Shown piece after piece: positions 7,911 through 16,695 of a stretch of DNA of 61,683 nt. The DNA is from Gammaproteobacteria bacterium. Lineage in GTDB: Bacteria; Pseudomonadota; Gammaproteobacteria; GRL18. The stretch lies in the NCBI GenBank assembly GCA_016744375.1, contig JADGEM010000023.1, positions 1 to 61,683 on the forward strand. The letters run 5' to 3'. A program made the translations under genes and the position numbers. The notes under the pieces are model-generated. The model was not told where the DNA came from, searched no databases, and was given only the letters and a program-made list of their open reading frames with translations. Within the stretch, counting starts at the first letter, position 1. The number at the start of each line of letters is the position of its first letter.

Positions 7911-9884
7911 ATGCATGACTTTGAACAATTAAATCAGGTCCTTATCCTGCTGTTTTTCTCTGTATTGAGTGTAGCGCTTTTTCGCAAAATTAACTTACCC
8001 TCTGTTTTAGGTTATCTACTGGTTGGTATGATTGCTGGCCATCATTCTCTGGGGCTAATATCCGAATCAGCTGCCATTGAAAAAATTGCCGAAATTGGCG
8101 TGGTTTTTTTATTATTTACTATTGGGCTTGAAGTCTCGATTCCAAAGCTGATGTCAATGAAAAATATCGTCTTTGGTATTGGTTTGGCACAGGTTCTGAT
8201 TTCCACGCTCAGCACCATGGGTCTGGCGATCTGGTTGGGTATGTCATGGCAGGCTGCTTTTGCAGTAGGTGGTGCTCTGTCACTCTCATCGACTGCGATT
8301 GTGGTCAAACAACTGACCGAACAGCATGAATTACACAGTCGCCATGGTCATATTGCTCTGGGTGTTTTGTTGTTTCAGGATCTGGCTGTGGTGCCGTTCC
8401 TGGTTCTAATTCCGATTTTTGCTCTTCCTGAAAGCGGCAGCCTTTTATTACCCATCAGTATCGCACTGCTCAAAGGTGCTTTTGCGTTTGCCGTGATATA
8501 TGTGATCGGTACTTATCTGATACGGCCCATTACTCATTGGGTCTCTGGCACCTGCTCATCTGAATTATTTACCCTGTTTATACTTCTGATCACATTACTG
8601 GCGGCATCATTAACCTGGCAGTTGGGATTATCTCTGGCGATGGGGGCTTTTCTGGCAGGCATTATGCTGGCTGAAACTGAGTTTCAGCACCAGGTACAAA
8701 CAGAAATTCGTCCTTTTAAAGATGTTTTAATGGGTTTGTTTTTTATCTCAGTCGGCACGCAGTTTGATATGCAGGTGCTGGTGAATGAACCTATGGCCGT
8801 ATTCCTTCTGACCTCACTGCTTACGTTAGGAAAAGGCTTTGCCGTTATGTTTATTGCAAAACTATCAGGCAATGAAATGGGGGTTTCGATTCGTTCGGGT
8901 CTTTCTTTAGGACAAGGCAGTGAGTTTGGCTTTGCCTTATTAGGTGTTGGACTAAGCAGTGGCTTACTATCACTGGATGTTAGCCAACCCATTATTGCCG
9001 CCATTGTTTTCAGTATGGCAATATCACCTCTGATCATTCGATATAATGGCCGCATAGCAAAAAAATTAAGCCCGAATTATCTCGCTAAGCAAAAACAAAA
9101 TGATACTCATATTGAAAAAGCGGCTGAACATATCTCCGAGCATATTATTATTTGTGGTTTTGGCCGTACCGGTCAAAACCTCTCTCAATTTTTAAAACAG
9201 CTCAATATTCCTTTTATTGCACTGGAACTGGACCCTGAATTGATCAATGAAAACTGGGATGCTGGTGAGCCGGTTTATTATGGTGACAGCAGTCATCCAG
9301 AAGTGCTTCAACATGCCGGTATTGGCCATGCGAGAGCAATTGTCATTACCTTTCATGACTTTAATATCAGTCATCATATCACTCGTACAATAAAACAGCT
9401 GCACCCTGATATTCCCTTGATTGTAAGAACTCGTGATGACCTGCATCTGGAAGAATTACTGGAAATGGGAGCTACTGAAGTTATTCCTGATACAGTTGAA
9501 TCCAGTATTATGCTAGCCTGGCATGCTCTGACCCATATCGGGCTGGACAAAAAGATGGTTGATGGCATGATTGATCAGGCTCGCTGTGATCACTATTCAC
9601 GTATCCGGGCTTTTTTTCATAGCAAGGAAGACTATGAACATCCTGAACATTTTTATCATCTGCACAGTATTGAAATATTAGCGGGCTCTCCAGCTGTTGG
9701 TCAATGTATTGATTCATTTGGATTTATAGAACATACGATAGTAATTGCTCTGATAAGACACAGCATCCGCTGTGATGACCCTGAGTTACAGACTGTTTTA
9801 CAGGCCGATGATGTTCTGGTTGTGGAGGGGCCAACCAATGAAACTCGCGCAGCTGAACTGGAAATTTATCGGGGTAAAAAATGA
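7911..9884 (+). CDS. CPA2 monovalent cation:proton antiporter with RCK (TrkA-N/TrkA-C) domains, KefB/C type
   Basis: A 657-residue protein. Residues 1-385 form the Na+/H+ exchanger-type membrane domain with about 12 helices and the motifs LPSVLGYLLVGMIAG, FQDLAVVPFL and LGQGSEFGFALLG. A Rossmann RCK domain begins near residue 410 with HIIICGFGRTGQNLSQFL and continues to ARAIVITFHD; a TrkA-C domain follows (SIEILAGSPAVGQ). It probably exports K+ in exchange for H+ under control of a nucleotide or glutathione-type ligand. It converges on the ATPase gene at 9891 with only 6 bases between stop codons. Confidence 0.9.
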   Translation: MHDFEQLNQVLILLFFSVLSVALFRKINLPSVLGYLLVGMIAGHHSLGLISESAAIEKIAEIGVVFLLFTIGLEVSIPKLMSMKNIVFGIGLAQVLISTLSTMGLAIWLGMSWQAAFAVGGALSLSSTAIVVKQLTEQHELHSRHGHIALGVLLFQDLAVVPFLVLIPIFALPESGSLLLPISIALLKGAFAFAVIYVIGTYLIRPITHWVSGTCSSELFTLFILLITLLAASLTWQLGLSLAMGAFLAGIMLAETEFQHQVQTEIRPFKDVLMGLFFISVGTQFDMQVLVNEPMAVFLLTSLLTLGKGFAVMFIAKLSGNEMGVSIRSGLSLGQGSEFGFALLGVGLSSGLLSLDVSQPIIAAIVFSMAISPLIIRYNGRIAKKLSPNYLAKQKQNDTHIEKAAEHISEHIIICGFGRTGQNLSQFLKQLNIPFIALELDPELINENWDAGEPVYYGDSSHPEVLQHAGIGHARAIVITFHDFNISHHITRTIKQLHPDIPLIVRTRDDLHLEELLEMGATEVIPDTVESSIMLAWHALTHIGLDKKMVDGMIDQARCDHYSRIRAFFHSKEDYEHPEHFYHLHSIEILAGSPAVGQCIDSFGFIEHTIVIALIRHSIRCDDPELQTVLQADDVLVVEGPTNETRAAELEIYRGKK

Positions 9885-9890
9885 TACCTG

Positions 9891-11639
9891 TTATTTTTCC
9901 ACATGGACTTGAAGGCTGCGCAAGCGGTTGAGTGCTCCAGCCATTTCAAGTGCAGAAATTTGAGCAAAAAAAGTGGGAGGAGGGGGCTTCGTGTTTAAGA
10001 TGTTCAGTCCTTTCTCATACGTCAGATCAGCCAGTTTCTGGGCTAATTCTGTGGGGGAACATTTTTTTTTGTATAGTGATAATTGTTTGCTGAGCAGTAG
10101 GAGATAACCGATTGTCATTAACTGGCTCGAATCAACAATACCATATAAATAACGGACATCAATTTGATCCATGCCATATTCAATGATGTTATGTTCCTGT
10201 CCCCGAAGTGCTTTAATACGTATTGGCACTGCTTTTTGTAAACGTTTATTGATATATTCTGGATTAAAGTTATTCAGGCAGAGTATTCTTTTATCAAAAA
10301 TTGACAGGTTTGTTTTAGGTATTACTTTAGAGGCAAGCACCCTGTGATCATTCAAATCTCTTATCTTTTGTGTCATATCAACAGGTAGATATTCCTTCAT
10401 GGCAATCACCCGATCAGAAACAGCTAAAAAATAGGGGCTGCCACTGGCTACAATTAATGTACTGACACCAAAGTGAGTATACAATTCCTGTACACGATCA
10501 AAAAAAGGAATGATGGGATCTTCTGGTATGAGTTTTCTCAAGTCTGGATCGCGATAGAGAAAATTTGCGGCAGAAGAATCCTCATCAATGAGTAATAGCT
10601 TTGCTCCGGCCTGTACGTATTCGATGACAGCAGATGCTTCAGAAGTACTTCCGCTGGCATTATCTGTATTATAGTGGTGTGGATCGGAAGCTTGCGGCAA
10701 TAAACTAAAAAAAGAAGAAATATTCAGGTCTCTGACGGAACGGCCCTCTTCAGCACAAATATAAACAGACTGTTTATTCACTGCAACCTGCTCCCTGCCA
10801 TCCCCTGGGATGTGAGGATATATCGTTTTTGCAAGTGCATTTAACAGGGTTGATTTGCCATGATAGCCTCCTCCGATTATTGTGTTGATGCCTGATCTCA
10901 GACCCAGGCCCCGTATCTTTCCAGCATTGGGTAGCACAACTTCGATCGCCAGATCATTAGGTGCTTTAAATGGAACAACATGAAAGTGAGCCGGCCGATC
11001 AGAGGTACCGGATTCTCGTGCTAAAAGTGAACCATCTGCGACAAAGGCAATGAGTCCGTATTGACTCAGGTTATCCTGCAACGTCAACATGTCTTCAACA
11101 CAATCACAATGTTGCTTCATTGTCTCTTTTTCAAGAATTGAGTCCTTAATAAATTTTACAATTTGTGGCAGCTCATGACTAAACATCTGTATTACATCTT
11201 TATACAAGGTGGTCTTTTTGGCAGAACCTGGAAGACTGATTCTAAAGTCAATGCTTAAAAGATGTGCAGAGATATGAACAATATTACGTTTGAGGATCTG
11301 TTGAGGCATCTTAACTGTTTGAAAAGAACCACTGCCTTCATCCCCTCTGTTCTGTTGTGCATAAAGGGTAACTGCATCATTAAAAATTCGTAAAATATAA
11401 TCTTCTGCTGCAGTAATTCGTGCCACTGATGAAAGACTCCACTCGGGCAGGGGCAAAAAGTCAGAAGAAATAACCAACTGGCAAAGTGATGCGGGGCTGG
11501 CTCCCACACTGCCCTGAATATGTTTAAAAAGGACAGAATAATTCTGGATAGTAACACTCAGACTGGATAAGTCTTTATAAGTGTGAAAGGGTTGCCCTTC
11601 CAATTTTTTTAACTTTTTTTCAAAATGTATCTGATCCAT
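9891..11639 (-). CDS. Predicted ATPase of the ABC class (ABC_ATPase family)
   Basis: This 582-residue protein fits the family of large single ABC-class ATPases with no membrane partner. The Walker A is GGGYHGKSTLL (about residue 258), the Walker B LLLIDED (about 346), and GREQVAVNKQSVYICAEEGRSV lies between them in the usual place. A family-typical N-terminal region of about 230 residues precedes the ATPase core. Members are widespread but the substrate and role are not established. It lies divergent to the radical SAM gene at 11755 and convergent with the antiporter. There is no sign of truncation. Confidence 0.88.
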   Translation of the reverse strand: MDQIHFEKKLKKLEGQPFHTYKDLSSLSVTIQNYSVLFKHIQGSVGASPASLCQLVISSDFLPLPEWSLSSVARITAAEDYILRIFNDAVTLYAQQNRGDEGSGSFQTVKMPQQILKRNIVHISAHLLSIDFRISLPGSAKKTTLYKDVIQMFSHELPQIVKFIKDSILEKETMKQHCDCVEDMLTLQDNLSQYGLIAFVADGSLLARESGTSDRPAHFHVVPFKAPNDLAIEVVLPNAGKIRGLGLRSGINTIIGGGYHGKSTLLNALAKTIYPHIPGDGREQVAVNKQSVYICAEEGRSVRDLNISSFFSLLPQASDPHHYNTDNASGSTSEASAVIEYVQAGAKLLLIDEDSSAANFLYRDPDLRKLIPEDPIIPFFDRVQELYTHFGVSTLIVASGSPYFLAVSDRVIAMKEYLPVDMTQKIRDLNDHRVLASKVIPKTNLSIFDKRILCLNNFNPEYINKRLQKAVPIRIKALRGQEHNIIEYGMDQIDVRYLYGIVDSSQLMTIGYLLLLSKQLSLYKKKCSPTELAQKLADLTYEKGLNILNTKPPPPTFFAQISALEMAGALNRLRSLQVHVEK

Positions 11640-11710
11640 TTAAGATAATTCCTCGGGATAAAGTTTAGATTAATCAACACCCCTGTCTGAAAATTATAGC
11701 TTATTCTGCT

Positions 11711-11740
11711 ATGTTTAAAATATAAAATGATTTTAAACAT
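11711..11740. promoter_or_regulatory. 10-bp inverted repeat just before amrS
   Basis: ATGTTTAAAA (11711-11720) and TTTTAAACAT (11731-11740) are perfect inverted arms 10 bases apart. The right arm touches the AAGG ribosome binding site of the radical SAM gene. It lies in the divergent gap shared with the ATPase gene. It could be a repressor operator for both genes, or an RNA hairpin next to the ribosome binding site. Confidence 0.5.
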
Positions 11741-11754
11741 AAGGTATGTCAGTG

Positions 11755-12852
11755 ATGAATACACAATTTAAAGCACCTGAATTTTTTCCCACAAGCTTTT
11801 GGCATAAACTGGATGATGAGCGTATTCAGTGCGATCTTTGTCCTCATTATTGCCAATTAAAAGAAGGTAAACAGGGCTTATGCTTTGTACGAGCAAATCA
11901 TGATGGGCAGGTTGTTTTAACGACCTATGGTCGTTCCAGTGGTTTTTGTATCGATCCCATTGAAAAAAAACCATTGAACCATTTCCTGCCTGGAACCCCA
12001 ATCTTATCATTTGGAACGGCAGGCTGTAATCTCACCTGTAAATTCTGTCAAAACTGGGATATGAGCAAGTCGCGTGAAGTGGATATACTGGCAGATCTGG
12101 CCTCTCCAGAAAAAATTGCCCGTGTTGCCCATGAGCAAGGGTGCCGCAGTGTGGCTTATACTTATAATGATCCGGTCATCTTTATGGAATATGCCATTGA
12201 TATTGCCAAAGCCTGTCGGGAATTAGATATTAAATCCGTTGCGGTCACAGCGGCTTATATCAATCCAGAGCCAGCGAAGGAATTATTCAATTACATGGAT
12301 GCCGCCAATGTTGATTTGAAAGCATTTACTGAAGGCTTTTATCGTCAGTTAACTGGCGGACATTTACAAACTGTACTGGATGCTTTGGTTTATCTCAAAC
12401 ATGAAACGGATGTCTGGGTTGAAACGACGACTTTGTTGATTCCGGGTAAAAATGATTCGGATGAAGAAATCAATAAAATGACCCGCTGGGTTGTCAAAAA
12501 CCTGGGCCCGGATGTGCCCATGCATTTCACTGCTTTTCACCCGTCATGGAAGATGATGGATATTCCTTCAACGCCGGATAAAACACTAACACGCGCTCGT
12601 CAGATTGCCCTGGATAATGGTGTGCATTATGCGTATGTGGGTAATGTTCATGATAAAAGCGATGAGAGTACCTACTGCCATCACTGTGGCCATCGTCTGA
12701 TAGGCCGTGACTGGTATGAGTTGTCAGAGTGGGAACTGGATGAAAAAGGGCAGTGTAATCAATGTGGAACACCTTGTGCTGGGTTATTCGATAAAACTCC
12801 CGGTGATTGGGGAGCTAAACGCAAGCCAATTTATTTGAGAGCATTTGCATAA
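11755..12852 (+). CDS. amrS: AmmeMemoRadiSam system radical SAM enzyme
   Basis: This 365-residue protein (start ATG 11755, AAGG 10 bases upstream; the ATG at 11746 is too close to that site) matches AmrS. It has an N-terminal CDLCPHYC cluster (about 26-33), the radical SAM motif CNLTCKFC (about 92-99), and C-terminal CHHCGH and CNQCGTPC pairs that probably bind another metal or cluster. The SAM-domain sequence (YTYNDPVIFMEYA, VWVETTTLLIPGKNDS) is typical. The family is named for its usual linkage to AMMECR1 and Memo proteins, but neither is nearby. The substrate is not firmly known. Confidence 0.92.
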   Translation: MNTQFKAPEFFPTSFWHKLDDERIQCDLCPHYCQLKEGKQGLCFVRANHDGQVVLTTYGRSSGFCIDPIEKKPLNHFLPGTPILSFGTAGCNLTCKFCQNWDMSKSREVDILADLASPEKIARVAHEQGCRSVAYTYNDPVIFMEYAIDIAKACRELDIKSVAVTAAYINPEPAKELFNYMDAANVDLKAFTEGFYRQLTGGHLQTVLDALVYLKHETDVWVETTTLLIPGKNDSDEEINKMTRWVVKNLGPDVPMHFTAFHPSWKMMDIPSTPDKTLTRARQIALDNGVHYAYVGNVHDKSDESTYCHHCGHRLIGRDWYELSEWELDEKGQCNQCGTPCAGLFDKTPGDWGAKRKPIYLRAFA

Positions 12853-12885
12853 GCATGAAACCTTCATAAAATAAGAGCTTTATTA

Positions 12886-12902
12886 CCTAATTGTAAATTA
12901 GG
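12886..12902. terminator. Hairpin between the converging amrS and ftsX
   Basis: CCTAATT and AATTAGG form a perfect 7-bp stem around GTA. There is no proper T-run on either side, so termination is only a weak inference from its convergent position. Confidence 0.35.
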
Positions 12903-12971
12903 GGGGTAGTTCTACTGGTTTTTAAAAAGGTATCTATTTCTGCAGAAAATTCGATTTACGACAGAGATGAA

Positions 12972-13973
12972 TCACTTGGGTTCAATCTCTTTAAGGTGCT
13001 TACCCACTGCAATCCTTGCTCCCAATAGCCCTAAAAAACAACCGGAGAACAGTAGCATAAGACTGGTATTGATGCCCATAAGACCCAGAGAGAACAAATT
13101 ACTATCATAGAGGGATGATAAATGTGCCAGGGGATCATTGATGATGATCAGAGAGGTATTAACCAGCAGTATTGCGATTAAACTGCCTAACAAACCATAC
13201 CAGAAGCCTGTATACAAAAATGGGCGACGGATAAAACTATCAGTACCACCGATAAGTTTCATCACTACAATTTCACTGCGACGATTCTCTATCGCCAGAC
13301 GTATTGTGTTTCCAACAATGAGCAACACACCCAGTGCCAGCAGGCTGCCGATAATAAGCACACCTCTTTGACCAATTTGAAGAATGGCATAGAGTCGTTG
13401 TAGCCACTGGATATCCAACTGTACCAGTTCAACCTGTTTAATCGTTTTTAACTTGATTAACAAATCATTAATTTGTTCAGGATCACTATGAGTTAGACTT
13501 GGATAAACGATTAACAGGTCAGGCAGCGGATTATCTTTTAAAGCTTTTAGAGCATCACCAAAACCGGAATTTTCCTGAAATTCCTGCAATGCGGCATCTC
13601 TATTAATGTGTTTAACCTGAGCAATTTCAGGATAGTTTTCCAACTTTTTTTGAATTGACTCAATGGCTTTTTTGGAAACCTCTTTTTTCATAAACAGAGA
13701 GATTTGGTTAATGCTGTTAATATCACCCGAGAGTTGACTGGCATGATCCAGAATGACAAACAAACCAGCAGGTAAAGCCAAAGCAATGCCTAGTGCAGAG
13801 GCTGTCATCATCGTGGAAAATGGTGCACGACTGAGCAGGCCCAGAGAATAGAAAAAAACCTGCAGATGACGAATAAAAAATTCTTTAAAGCGAGAAGAGA
13901 AGCTAGGTTTTAATTGTCTGAGCTGCACGGAGCTGGTTTCTGAAGCATTGTTTTTGCCTGATATGTTTTTCAT
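12972..13973 (-). CDS. ftsX: Cell-division protein FtsX
   Basis: A 333-residue integral membrane protein with an N-terminal helix (about 47-68), a periplasmic domain rich in charged residues (about 75-195), and three more C-terminal helices. The core contains ALGVLLIVGNTIRLAIENRRSE, a conserved FtsX stretch. FtsX pairs with the ATPase FtsE to control peptidoglycan hydrolases at the septum. It overlaps ftsE by 4 bases (13970-13973). Confidence 0.95.
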   Translation of the reverse strand: MKNISGKNNASETSSVQLRQLKPSFSSRFKEFFIRHLQVFFYSLGLLSRAPFSTMMTASALGIALALPAGLFVILDHASQLSGDINSINQISLFMKKEVSKKAIESIQKKLENYPEIAQVKHINRDAALQEFQENSGFGDALKALKDNPLPDLLIVYPSLTHSDPEQINDLLIKLKTIKQVELVQLDIQWLQRLYAILQIGQRGVLIIGSLLALGVLLIVGNTIRLAIENRRSEIVVMKLIGGTDSFIRRPFLYTGFWYGLLGSLIAILLVNTSLIIINDPLAHLSSLYDSNLFSLGLMGINTSLMLLFSGCFLGLLGARIAVGKHLKEIEPK

Positions 13974-14641
13974 AATGAGTCGTTACCCGCAGTTAACAAC
14001 TTACCATGGCTTAACTGAATGATGCGTTTATTGAGTTGGGTGATCAAAGGGATATCGTGACTGGCAATGAGAACAGTCACACCGACCTGGTTAAATGCCA
14101 TGAATAAATCCATAATTTCACGAGATAAATCCGGGTCAAGATTTCCTGTCGGTTCATCGGCCAGCAGTAGGGCAGGTTTATTGACCACTGCACGGGCGAT
14201 ACTGACTCGTTGCTGCTCACCACCGGAGAGAGTAATGGGGTATTTTTTTTCAAAGCGTAATAAGCCGACTTTATCTAATGCTGCATGAACCCGTTTTTTA
14301 ACTTCGCGTGCTGAAAATCCACTGATAATGAGAGGTAGTGCGACATTATCAAAGACCGTCCGGTCATAGAGCAGCTGGTAATCCTGAAAAATGATGCCCA
14401 TATTGCGACGTAAATATGGAATGGTATGTCGATTGACACGATTCAGGTTTTTACCGCCAATAATAACGTTGCCGGTTGAGGCTCGTTCAATCAGAGCAAT
14501 GAGTTTAAGTAAGGTACTTTTTCCTGCACCGGAATGACCGGTTAAAAAAGCCATCTCACCTGGGTGTAAATGAAAATTGACTTGACTGAGGGCTTCATTA
14601 CCGCCCTGATATCGCTTACTGACCTGATCAAATAGAATCAT
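13970..14641 (-). CDS. ftsE: Cell-division ATP-binding protein FtsE
   Basis: A 223-residue ABC ATPase of typical FtsE length. Walker A is GHSGAGKST (about 35-43), the signature [14 protein letters not shown], and Walker [14 protein letters not shown]. It forms the FtsEX complex with the overlapping ftsX. It follows the ftsY remnant by 51 bases, which preserves the standard gammaproteobacterial order ftsY-ftsE-ftsX even though ftsY itself is damaged. Confidence 0.96.
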   Translation of the reverse strand: MILFDQVSKRYQGGNEALSQVNFHLHPGEMAFLTGHSGAGKSTLLKLIALIERASTGNVIIGGKNLNRVNRHTIPYLRRNMGIIFQDYQLLYDRTVFDNVALPLIISGFSAREVKKRVHAALDKVGLLRFEKKYPITLSGGEQQRVSIARAVVNKPALLLADEPTGNLDPDLSREIMDLFMAFNQVGVTVLIASHDIPLITQLNKRIIQLSHGKLLTAGNDSL

Positions 14642-14692
14642 AAAAAACCATTTTAAAAAACATTGTTATTATTATTTGAGGTTTGCTCGTTA

Positions 14693-15001
14693 TTAATCAC
14701 GACTTAATAAAGCACTAACAAACTCTTTGGCCTGAAAGGGCCTCAGGTCATCAAAACTCTCACCCACACCAATAAAACGGATGGGAATTGCTAAATTTTT
14801 AGCAATGGCAAAAATAATACCACCTATTAGGACACTTTCTTGAGCATGACTTACCTGTTCGTTCCCGGTATTAGAAGCGATTTCTGACTCCTGAATGCGA
14901 GTGGCTTCAGAATTACTCTCTAATTCCGAAGAATTGGGCAAGTCTGAGGAACTGTTTTGCTTCTTGATGGTCTCTTTATTACGTTTTATAAAACTAAACA
15001 T
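14693..15001 (-). pseudogene. ftsY: ftsY remnant with in-frame internal deletion (both ends kept)
   Basis: The frame encodes 102 residues. It opens with the FtsY-like start MFSFIKRNKE and an acidic, Ser/Asn/Glu-rich linker. At about residue 59 it jumps to the extreme C terminus of an SRP receptor (GGIIFAIAKNLAIPIRFIGVG, then DDLRPFQAKEFVSALL). The whole NG GTPase core with G1-G4 is missing, a loss of roughly 250 residues or more, while the frame stays open. It lies in the normal ftsY position before ftsE. A complete, divergent ftsY is at 20841. The remnant could still be translated but cannot be a GTPase. Confidence 0.9.
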
Positions 15002-15045
15002 GATATGGTGGTACTTTTTTAATTGTCGCTAAATGAGGTATTTTT

Positions 15046-15082
15046 AAGCCCCCTCTTATCTCCCTATTGAAAAAGGGGGAGG
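15046..15082. repeat. Dispersed palindromic element (copy B)
   Basis: CCCCCT (15049-15054) and AGGGGG (15074-15079) can pair around CTTATCTCCCTATTGAAAA. The sequence resembles copy A at 2848 and loosely the hairpin at 59703. It lies in the 229-base gap between the divergent ftsY remnant and the M16 peptidase. Confidence 0.45.
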
Positions 15083-15230
15083 TAAAAAGCAATCTTGCAA
15101 CTACTGCTAAGGGCTTTCCAGATGATCAAATGTTGGACATTAAACTATAACAGCCTCACATTATCCTGGATTTTATACAAGTACTCTCTATTTTAGAGCA
15201 GCCTTTAAGTTATAGGAAGAGAAAATCTTA

Positions 15231-16694
15231 ATGATCGAAAAAACAACAGTGAATAGAGTATCTAATCAGGCCGCATTGCCTGTCTTTAGAGGCCTTTTTC
15301 ATATAGGTGTAATGAGCAGTTTGCTTATCTTTACTGCGATACAGCCCCTATTTGCCAAGAGTGATGATGTCGCCGCTCAGGGAAGTGAACAGGTCAGTGA
15401 AAAGATGCTGGAAAATGGTTTAAAAATTATTGTTAAGCCTGATCATCGTGCCCCTGTAGTGATATCACAAATCTGGTACAAAGTAGGTTCCAGTTATGAA
15501 ACGGGTGGTACAACTGGTGTTTCTCATATGCTGGAGCACATGATGTTTAAAGGTACTGAGAAATATCCGACAGGTGAATTTAATAAAATTGTTTCTCGAA
15601 ACGGTGGTGAAGACAATGCTTTTACTTCCAAAGATTACACTGCTTATTATCAAAAACTGGAAAAATCCCGGCTGAAAGTGAGTTTTGAGCTGGAAGCGGA
15701 TCGCATGCGAGGCTTATTGCTGCCAAAAGATGAATTTGAAAAAGAACTGATGGTTGTCATGGAGGAACGCCGCTGGCGTACGGATGACAAACCGCAATCT
15801 CTGACCTATGAGCAATTTTATGCCACGGCATTTGATAATAGCGGTTATCACAATCCCACTATTGGTTGGATGGATGATTTAGAAAATATGACCGTTGATG
15901 ATCTCAACCTCTGGTATCAACGCTACTATGCACCTAATAACGCCACGGTCGTAGTTGTGGGTGATGTTGAAGCTGAAGCCGTCTTTGAGTTGGCAGAACA
16001 CTATTTTGGCTCCTTAAAACCTTTTAAGATTGCTGCTCCAAAACCGAGAGTTGAGCGCAGGCAAAAGGGAGGTAAACGCATAAAAATGGAGCTGGAAGCA
16101 AAATTGCCCTATGTAATTATGGGTTATAAAGTTCCCGTCATTAATACTGCAGAAGAAGCATGGGAGCCATATGCTCTTGATTTACTGGCGGGTATTCTTG
16201 ATGGCGGTGATAGTGCGCGATTTAGTAAAAACCTGGTACGTGGTACAAAAATTGCCACTTCTGCAGGAGCGGGTTATTCAATGGATGCCAGAATGCAGGC
16301 TCTGTTTTTACTGGATGGTATGCCCGTAAGCGGTATGACCACAGTGCAATTAGAAGCAGCCCTGTTAAAAGAGCTTAATGATATTAAAAAAAATCGGGTG
16401 AGTGAGGAAGAGTTAAGTCGAGTTAAGGCTCAGGTCATATCAGCAGCAGTCTATGAGCAGGACTCAATGTTTTATCAGGGGATGAAACTGGGCATTGCAG
16501 AAACCGTCGGTATCGGCTGGAAAAAAGACAGCCAATATGTTGAAAAGGTGAAAGCTGTAACTGTAGAACAGATTCAGCAAGTGGCTATCAAGTATTTTGT
16601 CCCTGAGACTTTAACGGTTGCAACACTTATTCCTGTCAATAAAACAGAAAAAACGGGTGCAGAAAAGAAACGGGTCTCGGAGTCGGTAAATTAA
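15231..16694 (+). CDS. M16 family zinc peptidase, catalytic partner
   Basis: A 487-residue protein with an N-terminal signal sequence (hydrophobic stretch about 24-43 ending at LFAKSDD) and the inverted zinc motif HMLEH (HxxEH) near residues 100-104, so it should be active. The pattern GDVEAEAVFELAEHYFG is typical of the pitrilysin/PqqL-like periplasmic or envelope peptidases. AGGAAGAG precedes the ATG. The next gene starts one base after its stop and encodes the non-catalytic partner; such pairs form heterodimers. The pair precedes rsmD as in many gammaproteobacteria. Confidence 0.92.
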   Translation: MIEKTTVNRVSNQAALPVFRGLFHIGVMSSLLIFTAIQPLFAKSDDVAAQGSEQVSEKMLENGLKIIVKPDHRAPVVISQIWYKVGSSYETGGTTGVSHMLEHMMFKGTEKYPTGEFNKIVSRNGGEDNAFTSKDYTAYYQKLEKSRLKVSFELEADRMRGLLLPKDEFEKELMVVMEERRWRTDDKPQSLTYEQFYATAFDNSGYHNPTIGWMDDLENMTVDDLNLWYQRYYAPNNATVVVVGDVEAEAVFELAEHYFGSLKPFKIAAPKPRVERRQKGGKRIKMELEAKLPYVIMGYKVPVINTAEEAWEPYALDLLAGILDGGDSARFSKNLVRGTKIATSAGAGYSMDARMQALFLLDGMPVSGMTTVQLEAALLKELNDIKKNRVSEEELSRVKAQVISAAVYEQDSMFYQGMKLGIAETVGIGWKKDSQYVEKVKAVTVEQIQQVAIKYFVPETLTVATLIPVNKTEKTGAEKKRVSESVN

Positions 16695-16695
16695 G

